Assembly (NCBI RefSeq): GCF_004358665.1
Contig: NZ_SMZR01000002.1
Location: forward strand, 434,001-498,000
Reading direction: 5' to 3'
DNA from: Jeotgalibacillus sp. S-D1
GTDB taxonomy: Bacteria; Bacillota; Bacilli; Bacillales; Jeotgalibacillaceae
Length of the DNA stretch: 64,000 nucleotides
Part shown: piece after piece, positions 1 to 7,953 of the stretch
Position numbering within the stretch: position 1 is the first letter of the stretch
How the letters are laid out: the number at the start of each line of letters is the position of its first letter
The notes under the pieces: model-generated
What the model saw: the letters and a program-made list of their open reading frames with translations, nothing else
The model's database searches: none
What the model was told of the DNA's origin: nothing
Translations under genes and position numbers: made by a program

Positions 1-356
1 GGTTCTTCAAAATAAGAAGCACCGGTTGATGCAACAAAGGCAACACTCTGCTGCTTCTCTTCATTATCTTTCAGAAAGCCCATTTGAATGGAGAGGCCTA
101 CCGCCTCTGGATAATCACTCAAAACCTTCTCCTGGATTTGGGGATCAATTCTTGAATAAGTAACGGTTTCTTCTGCATCCTCACTCATTAAAAACGTTCC
201 GTCCGGCAGATCCTTTATAAGCGATGCATTATCCTGTGATAATCCATTTGCCAGTCCTGAGATCATAAATGTAAGAAAGCTTACAAGAAAAATAATTGAT
301 CCTAAAATCACAAACTTTGTTTTGTTTCTCGTCATTTCTTTCCATGCCAGCTTCAT
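1..356 (-). CDS. hrtB: Heme efflux ABC transporter permease HrtB (N-terminal part; gene runs off the window)
   Basis: Only the first ~118 residues lie in the window. They start MKLAWKEMTRNKTKF, continue into one membrane segment at about residues 17-35 and then an extracytoplasmic stretch, the usual N-terminus of a MacB/FtsX-like permease. The motif ISGLANGLSQDNASL resembles the start of staphylococcal HrtB, which with the ATPase HrtA exports toxic heme. The start is ATG at 356 with GGAGG six bases upstream. It follows hssS on the same strand after 76 bp, and an HssR-type repeat lies in that gap, which supports the HrtB call over other FtsX permeases. HrtA is not visible; if present it lies beyond position 1. 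Confidence 0.8.
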   Translation of the reverse strand, partial: MKLAWKEMTRNKTKFVILGSIIFLVSFLTFMISGLANGLSQDNASLIKDLPDGTFLMSEDAEETVTYSRIDPQIQEKVLSDYPEAVGLSIQMGFLKDNEEKQQSVAFVASTGASYFEE

Positions 357-399
357 CTTAATTCCTCCGTCCTGCTTGATACTTACAGCATAAGCACCC

Positions 400-419
400 T
401 ACATGAACGGAAGATGAAC
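400..419 (-). promoter_or_regulatory. HssR-binding direct repeat upstream of hrtB
   Basis: Read on the minus strand the site is GTTCATCTT-CC-GTTCATGTA: two 9-base half-sites (411-419 and 400-408) separated by 2 bases. The HssR box known from Staphylococcus aureus is a direct repeat of GTTCATATT with the same 2-base spacing. A plausible -10 (TATGCT, 387-392) lies just downstream, so HssR would bind at the -35 position and activate hrtB. That it lies between hssS and hrtB indicates hrtB has its own heme-responsive promoter. Confidence 0.75.
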
Positions 420-432
420 GGCAGGTAACAAT

Positions 433-1794
433 TTAATCGATGGACTGAAGCCTCACTTCTACAAGTGTTCCTTCATTAGGTGTACTCTCGATTCTAATTT
501 CTCCCTGATGAAGATCAATAATTTCTTTTACGATCGAAAGACCAAGCCCCGACCCTTTTTGAGCGCGCGCTTCATCTGCCCGGTAAAAACGGTCAAACGC
601 CCGCTCAATTTCCGTTTCAGACATCCCGACTCCATTATCTTTAACGCGTACCGCCACATCAGCACCCTCAACCCAGACCTTTACCGAAATCATGCCGCCT
701 GGGTCACTGTATTTCGCCGCATTGGTTAAAAGGTTTTCCCAAACCGTCTGCAATAAAATCGCGTTTCCTTTAACGACTGCGTCCTCTGCTTTTATCGTGA
801 CCGCGTGCTCCTTTTCCTCAAAAACATAACGGAGACGTTCGACCGATTCCTGCACTTGTTTGCCCACTGTCACCCTTTCAAAGGTCTCCAGCTCTTCCTG
901 GTCAAACGATGCCAGCGTCAGAAGCTGGTTGGTTAAAAGAGAGATCCGGTTGACCTCCTCCCCAATGACCTCCTGAATCTCCTTTTGTTTATGTATCGGA
1001 GATTTTTCAAGCAGGGCAAGGCTGCTCTGAATGGTATGAAGCGGAGACTGAATATCATGCGATACATGATGCACAAACTCTTTTCGCTTACTGATGGACC
1101 GCTCCATTTGAGCGCGCATGGCAACAAAACGGTCTGCAAGTCTTCCGATCTCATCCTTCCGTCTGATCAGAACCGGCCGGTCAAACGACTCCCCTGTCAT
1201 TTCCTCAGCCGCGACTGTCAGCGTGGAAATAGGTGTAATTAAAAAGCGCGCAACGATCGTCATCCCGATAAAACTCAGGATCACAATTCCTGCAGCTAAT
1301 CCGCCAAACAACCAGTGCAGCTCCTGAAACAGCAGCCCAATATTCGGCCGCAGGAATAAGGCGTACGTTTCCCCGTCAATCTCAACCGGAACGCCAACCG
1401 TATTGCGAAGCTCATTGGCGAAAAAGCCTGTGACAAACGCTTCTCTTGGAAAATCACGTATTCCGTTATATTCCTCACCACTTAACACCTGTGAAATGAC
1501 CTCTTCATCCAGTGACTCATTCCGGTAGCTCCCCCCATAACGCAGCACCTCGGTTCCGCTGGTTACATATAGCTGATAGCCTGATTCACCCAATAGTTCA
1601 AGTGAAGCATCCGCCCGCTCGGCAGGTCCCTCTTCTACAAAGGACGCAAATGACTGGGCAATCGCTAAATTTTTGTCGTTATTGTCCTGTTTCAAATTCA
1701 AATCATAATAAATATTCATGGCAAAAAAGCCAATCAGACTGCTGACAAGCATCGTCATAAACGTGAACCAGATAAACTTCACATATAAACTCAT
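433..1794 (-). CDS. hssS: Heme sensor histidine kinase HssS
   Basis: 453 aa. Membrane segment at ~8-30, extracellular sensor ~31-157, second membrane segment ~160-185, HAMP ~185-237, HisKA with phospho-acceptor His246 (SHDIQSP) and a HATPase domain with the N box NLLTNAAKYS and the G box GSGLGLSIVK. The sensor contains YNGIRDFPREAFVTGFF and NTVG, closely resembling the conserved part of staphylococcal HssS, which senses heme stress in the membrane. The start codon overlaps the hssR stop as ATGA, with GAGGTGG as ribosome-binding site, so the two genes are translationally coupled. HssS phosphorylates HssR, which turns on the heme exporter HrtAB. Confidence 0.88.
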   Translation of the reverse strand: MSLYVKFIWFTFMTMLVSSLIGFFAMNIYYDLNLKQDNNDKNLAIAQSFASFVEEGPAERADASLELLGESGYQLYVTSGTEVLRYGGSYRNESLDEEVISQVLSGEEYNGIRDFPREAFVTGFFANELRNTVGVPVEIDGETYALFLRPNIGLLFQELHWLFGGLAAGIVILSFIGMTIVARFLITPISTLTVAAEEMTGESFDRPVLIRRKDEIGRLADRFVAMRAQMERSISKRKEFVHHVSHDIQSPLHTIQSSLALLEKSPIHKQKEIQEVIGEEVNRISLLTNQLLTLASFDQEELETFERVTVGKQVQESVERLRYVFEEKEHAVTIKAEDAVVKGNAILLQTVWENLLTNAAKYSDPGGMISVKVWVEGADVAVRVKDNGVGMSETEIERAFDRFYRADEARAQKGSGLGLSIVKEIIDLHQGEIRIESTPNEGTLVEVRLQSID

Positions 1795-2465
1795 CGTGCC
1801 ACCTCAATCTTGTATCCGACACCCCGCACCGTCACAATCTTCACATCAGGCGCAAACTCCATCAGCCGACCCCGGAGCCTCTTAATATGTACATTCACGG
1901 TCTGTTCATCTCCAGTAAAATCAAGTCCCCAGATCCGCTCGATGATCTGATCCCGCGACAATACCTGTTGTGGATTGGCAGCAAACAGCGACAGCAGTTC
2001 AAACTCTTTTAACGGAATGAGCATCGTCCCGTTTTCAGATCGAATCTCATAACTCCTGCGATCAATGTGAAGCGTCCCAAGTGACAGCGGCTCCTCCATC
2101 GACCGGTCATACCGCCTCAGCACCGCCTTCACCCGAAAAAGCAATTCCTTTGCTTCAAACGGCTTCACCAGATAATCATCGGACCCGGCAGAAAACCCGC
2201 GTTCCTTATCTTCAATATGATGACGGGCGGTCAGCAAAATTACAGACACCCCATGCTCCTCACGCAGGATGCGGGTAAGCGAAAAACCGTCCATCCCCGG
2301 CATCATCACATCCACTACCGCAAGATCAACCGTTTCAGTCGCCAAAAGCGCAAGCGCCTCATCCCCATTATGCGCCTTCACCACTTCATACCCCGCCTGC
2401 CGCAGCTCCCCCGCCACAAAATCCACCATCCGCCTATCATCATCCACTGCCAAAATCCGAATCAT
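1791..2465 (-). CDS. hssR: Heme response regulator HssR (OmpR family)
   Basis: 224 aa. Receiver domain ~1-115 with acidic pocket D8/D9, phospho-acceptor D52 (VVDVMMPGMDG), LLTAR and K in DDYLVKPFE; winged-helix DNA-binding domain ~125-222 ending VRGVGYKIE. The residues around ERIWGLDFTGDEQTVNVHIKR match HssR closely. The open frame extends 38 codons further upstream, but ATG at 2465 has a good AGAGGTG ribosome-binding site and starts at the expected MIRILAVDDD, so that start is chosen. First gene of hssRS; its predicted target is the direct repeat at 400-419. Confidence 0.88.
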   Translation of the reverse strand: MIRILAVDDDRRMVDFVAGELRQAGYEVVKAHNGDEALALLATETVDLAVVDVMMPGMDGFSLTRILREEHGVSVILLTARHHIEDKERGFSAGSDDYLVKPFEAKELLFRVKAVLRRYDRSMEEPLSLGTLHIDRRSYEIRSENGTMLIPLKEFELLSLFAANPQQVLSRDQIIERIWGLDFTGDEQTVNVHIKRLRGRLMEFAPDVKIVTVRGVGYKIEVAR

Positions 2466-2650
2466 GTTGTTCACCTCTTTAATATCAGTATAGGCAATTT
2501 GAGGAGTGGAAGTCCAAGTTTGAAGGTAGTAAAAAGCATGACATCTTTGGAGTGAGATGTCGTGTATCGCGTAATACATCTCCTCCCGAATTTATCACAC
2601 CCCCTTTATTCTAATTTGATATGATAAAACAAAAAAACACAGAGGTGCGT

Positions 2651-3445
2651 ATGGAGGCTTTACATTGGTTGATCAAAAGAGCACGGCAGAAAATTCTGGA
2701 CCATCAATATTCGATCAATGAAATATTGGGGGAACGATATAAAATTGAAAAAGTGCTGCAGAATGGGAGCTATGGGATTATTTATTTATGCCGGGATCTG
2801 AAAACAGGTGAGAGATGCGTTGTGAAACAAATGCGCAAAAGTAAGAGGAAAGAAAACATTGAAAATTATGCTCAGGAGACTGCGATTCTTCGGCTGCTTA
2901 ACCATAAAGGGATTCCCGCATTAATAGACACTTTCTCATACAGGGATGAAAGATTCTTTTCGATGGAATTTGTTGAAGGGAAGAACGTAGAAGATACATT
3001 ATTTGCATCAAAGCAGAAGTACACCGAGAAGGAATGTGTCCAAATTGCTAAAAAACTGACCGCGATCGTCTGCTACATCCATCATAAAGGTGTCTTTCAT
3101 AGCGATATCAGAATTCCCAATGTGCTCTTACACAATGGCGATGTCTACCTGATAGACTTTGGCCTGGCCAGCAACCTGCACACAGACAGCAAGAATCAAA
3201 AGCAGCGCGAACAGCTCGCACAAGATGATTTTTTCGACCTGGGAGATTTCCTGCTGTTTCTTCTTTACTCGTCTTATGAAGGCGAAATAAAAAAGGGGAT
3301 CCCGTGGACTGAGGAGCTCTGCCTTCATCCCCACACAACACTGCTGCTCAAAAGGCTGCTGCAAATTACACATCCCTATAAACAGTGTGAAGAGATCCTG
3401 GCAGATATGGAGAAATCAATCAACGTGCTTTCTTTACAAAACTAA
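2651..3445 (+). CDS. Hanks-type serine/threonine protein kinase (YbdM-like)
   Basis: 264 aa from ATG 2651, a single soluble kinase domain with no PASTA repeats or membrane anchor. Visible: glycine loop LQNGSYG, Lys in VVKQM, catalytic loop HSDIRIPN (canonical HRDLKPEN, with the Asp and Asn kept) and IDFG for the metal-binding DFG. Size and order resemble the B. subtilis kinase YbdM. An upstream in-frame ATG at 2621 lacks a ribosome-binding site, whereas 2651 follows AGAGGTG, although only three bases away. The gene is convergent with a small Ser/Arg-rich gene (3510-3713), a possible substrate. Function beyond Ser/Thr phosphorylation is not known. Confidence 0.8.
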   Translation: MEALHWLIKRARQKILDHQYSINEILGERYKIEKVLQNGSYGIIYLCRDLKTGERCVVKQMRKSKRKENIENYAQETAILRLLNHKGIPALIDTFSYRDERFFSMEFVEGKNVEDTLFASKQKYTEKECVQIAKKLTAIVCYIHHKGVFHSDIRIPNVLLHNGDVYLIDFGLASNLHTDSKNQKQREQLAQDDFFDLGDFLLFLLYSSYEGEIKKGIPWTEELCLHPHTTLLLKRLLQITHPYKQCEEILADMEKSINVLSLQN

Positions 3446-3451
3446 AAAAAA

Positions 3452-3484
3452 ACTCCGCTGATCCTCATATCCGTTCAGCGGAGT
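3452..3484. terminator. Bidirectional rho-independent terminator
   Basis: Perfect 10-bp stem ACTCCGCTGA / TCAGCGGAGT with a 13-base loop. A run of A before it serves as the T-tract for minus-strand transcripts. It ends both the kinase gene and the convergent Ser/Arg-rich gene. Confidence 0.85.
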
Positions 3485-3509
3485 CTTTCGCACATTATTT
3501 ACATTACAA

Positions 3510-3713
3510 TTAGCTGCTTCTGGAATAGTGTCTTTTCTTTTTATAGTGGTGTGAGCCAGAGTATGGGGCACGCCCACGTCGGCTGCTGCTACTGCTCCCG
3601 CTATACCTGCGCCTCTTCCCACTGCTTGATCCGTGACGATAATCCCTTCTTCGCCCGCTGCTGCCGTGGTCCTTGAGTTTTTTCGAAATGCTTTTTATAA
3701 ACTTCTTAAACAT
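3510..3713 (-). CDS. Small Ser/Arg/Tyr-rich basic protein
   Basis: 67 aa from ATG 3713, preceded by GAGAGGAGG at a good distance. A second ATG at 3719 directly abuts the ribosome-binding site and is less likely. After a short amphipathic N-terminus (MFKKFIKSISKKLKDHG) the protein is almost entirely Ser, Arg, Gly, Lys, His and Tyr, with runs such as SSSSSRRGR and a tail HHYKKKRHYSRSS. It is highly basic and probably disordered. This composition recalls spore-coat proteins of the CotG type, which are phosphorylated by a kinase. Convergent with the Ser/Thr kinase at 2651. Function is inferred only. Confidence 0.65.
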   Translation of the reverse strand: MFKKFIKSISKKLKDHGSSGRRRDYRHGSSSGKRRRYSGSSSSSRRGRAPYSGSHHYKKKRHYSRSS

Positions 3714-3855
3714 AAGCATCCTCCTCTCGCCTAAAGATGTGCCAGCTTCACAATCAAACACACCTTCTGTAACGATCATAATGCTGCTGATGATTTTGTA
3801 CAACTAAAATCCTTTAAAACAAGTGGATGTACAACGCTGCAAAGAGGAGGTATAT

Positions 3856-4305
3856 TCAGTCCAATTCAAACATAACACCAAAACTAACATGTTCGAAATT
3901 CAAATAAGCATTGCAAATAGTAGAAGTGTAATAGGGTTTAATTTCAGGGATTTTTCTTTTAGTAATAAACAATCCAAATCCAGAAACATCATTATTATTA
4001 TTTTCAAATACCTGAATTTCAGCATCTGTATCGTCGTTAGCAATAATGATCTCTACATCTTGACTAATTAACTGAATGGCTTTTTCATGAAGTTCAATCA
4101 ATTTATTAATTTCTTTATAAATAGTCTTCTGTTCAAATTCTATCTCCATTAAATCAAAATCAGTTTCATAATACGTTCGATCATCATATTTATAGTTACT
4201 TATTTCAATTTCTTCAGAATAGTGCTTATTAAATAATTTTGATATCAGATCAATTTCTTGTTTTTTCATTTCTTCTTTAGAAAGATAAGTATTTACTAGT
4301 CTCAC
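3856..4305 (-). CDS. Candidate immunity protein for the orphan colicin D-like toxin tip
   Basis: 149 aa, acidic, no signal peptide or membrane segment, no family recognised. GTG start at 4305 overlaps the stop of the upstream toxin tip by one base (TAGTG), with AGGAGTGG as ribosome-binding site, so it is coupled to that tip. A small acidic protein directly after a nuclease tip is the standard position of a cognate immunity protein. Its own good ribosome-binding site means it could be made even when the tip is silent. The N-terminal half is rich in Glu, Ile and Tyr. Function is inferred from position only. Confidence 0.65.
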   Translation of the reverse strand: MRLVNTYLSKEEMKKQEIDLISKLFNKHYSEEIEISNYKYDDRTYYETDFDLMEIEFEQKTIYKEINKLIELHEKAIQLISQDVEIIIANDDTDAEIQVFENNNNDVSGFGLFITKRKIPEIKPYYTSTICNAYLNFEHVSFGVMFELD

Positions 4306-4898
4306 TATTTAACCACTCCTGTCTCAATTAGATAGGCCACCTGTTTATCACTTAACTTAAAAGCTGTATTTAATGTTCCGTCTGAGTTAATAAAAGTCCA
4401 CTGTTTAGTAGTTTCATTATAAATATGTGTTCCTTCTATATTTCTATATTTCCCTTGCTTTTGAACTCCAGTATTTATAAGTTCTGAAACATCATTTTTG
4501 AATAGATCTACACTAGATTTACTTCCATCAGGGTAACTCCCAAAATCATTTTTGTGTTTGCTGAATGCCTTATCTAAAGAACTTTGTTTAAACACAACAT
4601 CCTCAGCATTTTTGACAATTTTCTCAGGAGCACTAGCCCCTTCAACCTCCGACCCCTTCCGCACATCCCCAGCATGCTCAACCTTCTTCCCCGCACCAGC
4701 CAAATCGTAGCCTTTATCTGCGGCTTTCAAAGGTTTGAAAAAGGTGAACATGGCGGCCATGGTTACTTCAGATGGGGTGGAGTTTGGGTTTAGCAGGGTG
4801 GCGATGTCTTCGAATAGAAACTTTATGCCACCAACAACATAATGGCCTCCTGCTTCCATCCCTACATCAGAATTGGGATTGCCGAGTACTTTTCTCAT
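4305..4898 (-). CDS. Orphan LXG-toxin C-terminal module with colicin D-like nuclease domain
   Basis: 197 aa from the first ATG, but the homology to the full toxin (6019-7782) begins further upstream, where the frame is closed by a TAA near 4985. Residues 1-~85 duplicate the pre-toxin linker of the intact toxin. The rest (~100-197) is a different toxin: SLDKAFSKHKNDFG, GKYRNIEGTHIYN and FKLSDKQ resemble the colicin D-type tRNA nuclease domain. There is no ribosome-binding site before 4898 and no LXG domain, so it is probably silent: a reserve tip that can replace the active one by recombination through the repeat. Its immunity gene follows with one base of overlap. Confidence 0.75.
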   Translation of the reverse strand: MRKVLGNPNSDVGMEAGGHYVVGGIKFLFEDIATLLNPNSTPSEVTMAAMFTFFKPLKAADKGYDLAGAGKKVEHAGDVRKGSEVEGASAPEKIVKNAEDVVFKQSSLDKAFSKHKNDFGSYPDGSKSSVDLFKNDVSELINTGVQKQGKYRNIEGTHIYNETTKQWTFINSDGTLNTAFKLSDKQVAYLIETGVVK

Positions 4899-4949
4899 AT
4901 CGGCATAAGTCGGATCCGGGTAATCTCCTTCAACTGCGTCACCAGGGTT
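4642..4949 (-). repeat. 308-bp direct repeat, copy 1 (pre-toxin linker in orphan module)
   Basis: Nearly identical (about 9-10 differences by eye) to 6413-6720 in the intact LXG toxin gene. Both copies are 308 bp and in the same orientation, encoding the linker before the toxic tip. Sequence before and after is unrelated, so this is a defined recombination block. Confidence 0.9.
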
Positions 4950-5032
4950 GGAGGATGCAAAGTTCTCAACCTTTACTGAAGTTCGTTAATCACAATACTC
5001 TTTGAAAAAGCCAGCTTGCTCTGGTTTGAAAT

Positions 5033-5078
5033 AACCCCCAAAGGATAGACACATTAAGAAGTGCTCCAATTGGGGGTT
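5033..5078 (-). terminator. Terminator-like hairpin after the LXG operon
   Basis: Perfect 9-bp arms AACCCCCAA (5033-5041) and TTGGGGGTT (5070-5078) around a 28-base loop, followed on the minus strand by ATTTC. The loop is long and the T-tract poor. It lies between the 124-aa gene and the orphan tip and would separate the two transcription units. The surrounding ~100 bp (4985-5099) holds no recognisable gene and could be the scar of a mobile element. Confidence 0.45.
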
Positions 5079-5099
5079 TATCTATTTTAGACACTCTTA

Positions 5100-5474
5100 T
5101 TAAAGAAGTTCTACTCCAACTTGATTTAAAAATTTCACTTTCAATTTAGGGTCTTTATCCAGATAAATGAACAATTCAGTCTCTTTCTTTATGATACTTG
5201 TAACATTTTTTAAATCTTCAGTAAATATGGTTGCATCTTTATAAGTAATGCTTAAACTACATTCTTGTCTGTAAACATCCATAGTTAATACTATTTCAAA
5301 ACTATCAACGTTTCTATAAGAATAAATTAGCTCTCCGGAGTTAATATCTCCCGAGATACTAATCGGTTCTTTTAAAAAAAGTTCTAATAGGTCAAATTCA
5401 TCATACTGAATATACATTTCAAAGCTCCCTAATAGATCCAATATCATTTCATAAATCATACAAAAGCGAGTCAT
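5100..5474 (-). CDS. Small protein in LXG toxin locus, possible second immunity protein
   Basis: 124 aa, acidic, rich in Leu, Ile, Asp and Glu, with no signal peptide or membrane segment. No family recognised. It follows the SUKH immunity gene by 48 bp on the same strand. The start at 5474 has a weak ribosome-binding site. An ATG at 5492 in another frame closes after 13 codons, so the 5' end may be damaged or the true start may be internal (Met6). Its place suggests an immunity gene left from an earlier toxin tip, or a partner of the present one. Not confirmed by sequence. Confidence 0.55.
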   Translation of the reverse strand: MTRFCMIYEMILDLLGSFEMYIQYDEFDLLELFLKEPISISGDINSGELIYSYRNVDSFEIVLTMDVYRQECSLSITYKDATIFTEDLKNVTSIIKKETELFIYLDKDPKLKVKFLNQVGVELL

Positions 5475-5522
5475 AATAGATCGCTGCCATTCGCTTCTTT
5501 TTATTCTCTATACCTTAATTAG

Positions 5523-6002
5523 TCATATTCCTTCAATCTCTTGCTCAACTAAATCTAATAAAAAGTCTCCGAAGTCCTCAGCAATTAATTCGTATTTTTG
5601 CTGAGCTAAATCTATGCCAGGTAAATAAGAAACCACTTTAGGCTCACCTCGCTCATTAACATCACGGTAATTCAAGCAAAACAACTCATCACTACCAGTA
5701 TCATATATAACAAGAAGATGGTTAGGTAAATTTATTTCTCTTCTTTCAGATAATGTAAACCAAATAGCATCTGGAACTGAAGAATTTTCAAAGTCATCGT
5801 GAATGATCCCATAAACCTCTTGAGATCCAAAATTACCAGCTCCTAATGATTTCAAATAATCTCTATACATTCCCGAAAAGATTATATCAATTTTATCTTG
5901 TGCTTTCTCAATTAGGTCAATAGAACAACCTCCCACAAAGTCTGCTAACTCATTATTCCTCTTAATTAATTCCTTAGCTTGATGGTATGACTCTATACTC
6001 AT
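5523..6002 (-). CDS. SMI1/KNR4 (SUKH) family immunity protein
   Basis: 159 aa. ATG at 6002 with AAGGAGG at ideal spacing. The central part (LGAGNFGSQEVYGI, then LLVIYDTGSDELFCLNY, then VVSYLPG) shows the SUKH fold signature seen in B. subtilis YobK-type immunity proteins, and the C-terminus has the usual FGDFLLDLVEQEIE helix. The gene starts 16 bp after the LXG toxin stop. SUKH proteins neutralise nuclease tips including HNH/LHH types, so this is very probably the antidote to the toxin encoded at 6019-7782. Confidence 0.85.
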   Translation of the reverse strand: MSIESYHQAKELIKRNNELADFVGGCSIDLIEKAQDKIDIIFSGMYRDYLKSLGAGNFGSQEVYGIIHDDFENSSVPDAIWFTLSERREINLPNHLLVIYDTGSDELFCLNYRDVNERGEPKVVSYLPGIDLAQQKYELIAEDFGDFLLDLVEQEIEGI

Positions 6003-6018
6003 TGCTTTTCCTCCTTCG

Positions 6019-7782
6019 TTAAAAATCTAAATCTCTTTCCTTCCAGTAATCAGATCGCCATTTGTTAAATTCTTTTCTATTAATTCCAGAGGGAATTGTA
6101 TTAGGGTTAATATGTATGATATTACTATTCTCTTTATGGAATGTACTAGTCACTTCTGCAATTGAACTTTCATTTCTTTGTGTGGTATGGTGCAAATTAA
6201 TTGATTTGCCATCCGGCCCTAAAGGTGCTAAACCCTTCTTCATTCTATCTGCATTAGTTCTCCCACGCGCATCTTTTAAATTTGGATCTATAATATCATT
6301 TCTTTGATATACTTTTACATTTTTAAATTCTATTGTTCGATCCCAATATTTATAACTATTGAATACAGTATCAGTTCCGGTATTGACAACTTTATCCGTT
6401 CTATTAGTCGAGTCAACCTCCGACCCCTTCCTCACATCCCCAGCATCCTCAACCTTCTTCCCCGCACCAGCCAAATCATACCCTTTATCCGCGGCTTTCA
6501 AAGGTTTGAAAAAGGTGAACATGGCGGCCATGGTTACTTCAGATGGGGTGGAGTCTGGGTTTAGCAGGGTGGCGATGTCTTCGAATAGAAACTTTATGCC
6601 ACCAACAACATAATGGCCTCCTGCTTCCATCCCTACATCAGAATTCGGGTTTCCGAGTACTTTTCTCATATCGGCATAAGTCGGATCCGGGTAATCTCTT
6701 TCAACTGCGTCACCAGGGTTCGATGAGCTAAAGGACTCGATCGTTGCCGGGTCACTTAGATATGCTCTAAGTCCCGCGAGCTCTTCTTCTGTTATTGGTT
6801 CATTTTGAATCCCTTTTTGTGCCAGCAGGTCTTCCAGCTGTTTTTCTGCATGGGTTTTTGGTGTGCTGGATGTGACAGGGAGATAGGCAGCGCTGATCAT
6901 TTGATCGAGACGATTCGGGTTCATCATGTTGAAAAGTGGACCATGATTCGAAGCCATGAATTCCGGTGTCATGATTCCACTATTCGCTCCGGAATAAGCA
7001 GTTTGCATGCCATTCACTTCGGAGAAATTAAGCGCAGCAGCTGATGCGTTGGCTTCCCGTAACTTCTGCTGTTCTTGTTTTTGATTTATGTATGCCAGGC
7101 TTCTTCCCCGGGCTCCTTCAATACTTTTAAATGCCTCACTGTTTTCAAAAGCATGAGCATTAAAAGAAACAGTAGTTATAACGCCATTTTGACTTGTGGA
7201 TTGAATCAAGGAATCCAGTAAACTGTCTACCAGTTCCTGTGATTCCATTGACTGATTATACTCAGAAACTAACGCATGATCATATTCCTCTAGCGTCTCT
7301 ATTGTATCATTACGTTTATTTTTCGCGTCTTCTAACGACGCTTCCATTTCAGCTGTGGAATATGCCTCAATCGCAACCAAATCATTGACCTCAGCCAATA
7401 CCCCAGCTAGGTCCTTATGCTGCTTCTGGATCATCTCCATTGTTCTTACATGCGCCGTCTCGAGCTCTTCTTCTAAAAAAGGCACATCCACATAGGTCGA
7501 ACCGCCAAGCTTTCGATCCTCTGCCATCGCTCCTACATCATTCATAAATAGGATCTGCTGATCGACCAACTGAATCCACATGTCAACAATGGTACTTTGC
7601 GCTTTGAAAAAGGATTTGATCGAGTTAGCTGCCTTCCCTTCGAAGGCCTCACCCAGATTTGTAACAGCCGTCATCTTGTCCTTTAACACCATTAATTGTC
7701 CTCTAAACGTCTCGTACTGGCCCGCCCGCTCCTCCATCGCACCCTGAAGCGCAGCAGCATCATACCTGACCGTTTGCGACAT
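6019..7782 (-). CDS. LXG-domain polymorphic toxin with C-terminal LHH (HNH-superfamily) nuclease
   Basis: 587 aa. Residues 1-~215 form the helical LXG domain (type VII secretion targeting), with a coiled-coil core. Residues ~215-380 are a variable middle and ~380-455 the pre-toxin linker, which is duplicated in the orphan module. The last ~130 residues are the toxic tip with INLHHTTQ (the LHH motif) and NTIPSGINRKEFNKWRSDYW, typical of the LHH nuclease family. ATG 7782 is preceded by AAGGGTGTGG. The SUKH immunity gene follows. No small WXG-like partner genes and no secretion machinery lie nearby, so secretion would depend on a system elsewhere. Expected role: contact-dependent killing of competing Gram-positive cells. 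Confidence 0.9.
   Translation of the reverse strand: MSQTVRYDAAALQGAMEERAGQYETFRGQLMVLKDKMTAVTNLGEAFEGKAANSIKSFFKAQSTIVDMWIQLVDQQILFMNDVGAMAEDRKLGGSTYVDVPFLEEELETAHVRTMEMIQKQHKDLAGVLAEVNDLVAIEAYSTAEMEASLEDAKNKRNDTIETLEEYDHALVSEYNQSMESQELVDSLLDSLIQSTSQNGVITTVSFNAHAFENSEAFKSIEGARGRSLAYINQKQEQQKLREANASAAALNFSEVNGMQTAYSGANSGIMTPEFMASNHGPLFNMMNPNRLDQMISAAYLPVTSSTPKTHAEKQLEDLLAQKGIQNEPITEEELAGLRAYLSDPATIESFSSSNPGDAVERDYPDPTYADMRKVLGNPNSDVGMEAGGHYVVGGIKFLFEDIATLLNPDSTPSEVTMAAMFTFFKPLKAADKGYDLAGAGKKVEDAGDVRKGSEVDSTNRTDKVVNTGTDTVFNSYKYWDRTIEFKNVKVYQRNDIIDPNLKDARGRTNADRMKKGLAPLGPDGKSINLHHTTQRNESSIAEVTSTFHKENSNIIHINPNTIPSGINRKEFNKWRSDYWKERDLDF
6413..6720 (-). repeat. 308-bp direct repeat, copy 2 (pre-toxin linker in intact toxin)
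   Basis: Partner of 4642-4949; the two copies are 1,771 bp apart in the same orientation. Recombination between them would delete the LHH tip, the SUKH gene and the 124-aa gene, and fuse the LXG domain to the colicin D-like tip with its immunity gene. Confidence 0.9.
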
Positions 7783-7854
7783 TGCACCACACCCTTGTTT
7801 TCTACTATTTTCCTATATTGTAAAGTTATAAGATGGGAAGTTCAATTGCGAACG

Positions 7855-7892
7855 CAAAAAAACGCGACACCTCTACTAACGAGATATCGCGT
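7855..7892 (-). terminator. Terminator after ribokinase remnant
   Basis: On the minus strand ACGCGA ... TCGCGT (7862-7867 with 7887-7892) with further pairing inside the loop, followed by seven T. It ends the transcript that once carried rbsK and insulates the LXG gene. Confidence 0.7.
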
Positions 7893-7953
7893 CATGCTAA
7901 ATAATTCAAATCTACTTCTGAAGAGTTTTTGATAGAGTTCTATTTTAACAAAC

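Noticed and set aside
2081-2555. Plus-strand ORFs opposite hssR
   Set aside because: Pro/His/Arg-rich shadow translations of the response regulator.
4985-5099. Insertion-sequence remnant between the 124-aa gene and the orphan tip
   Set aside because: No transposase fragment could be recognised and only one hairpin (AACCCCCAA/TTGGGGGTT) is seen; kept as terminator-like.
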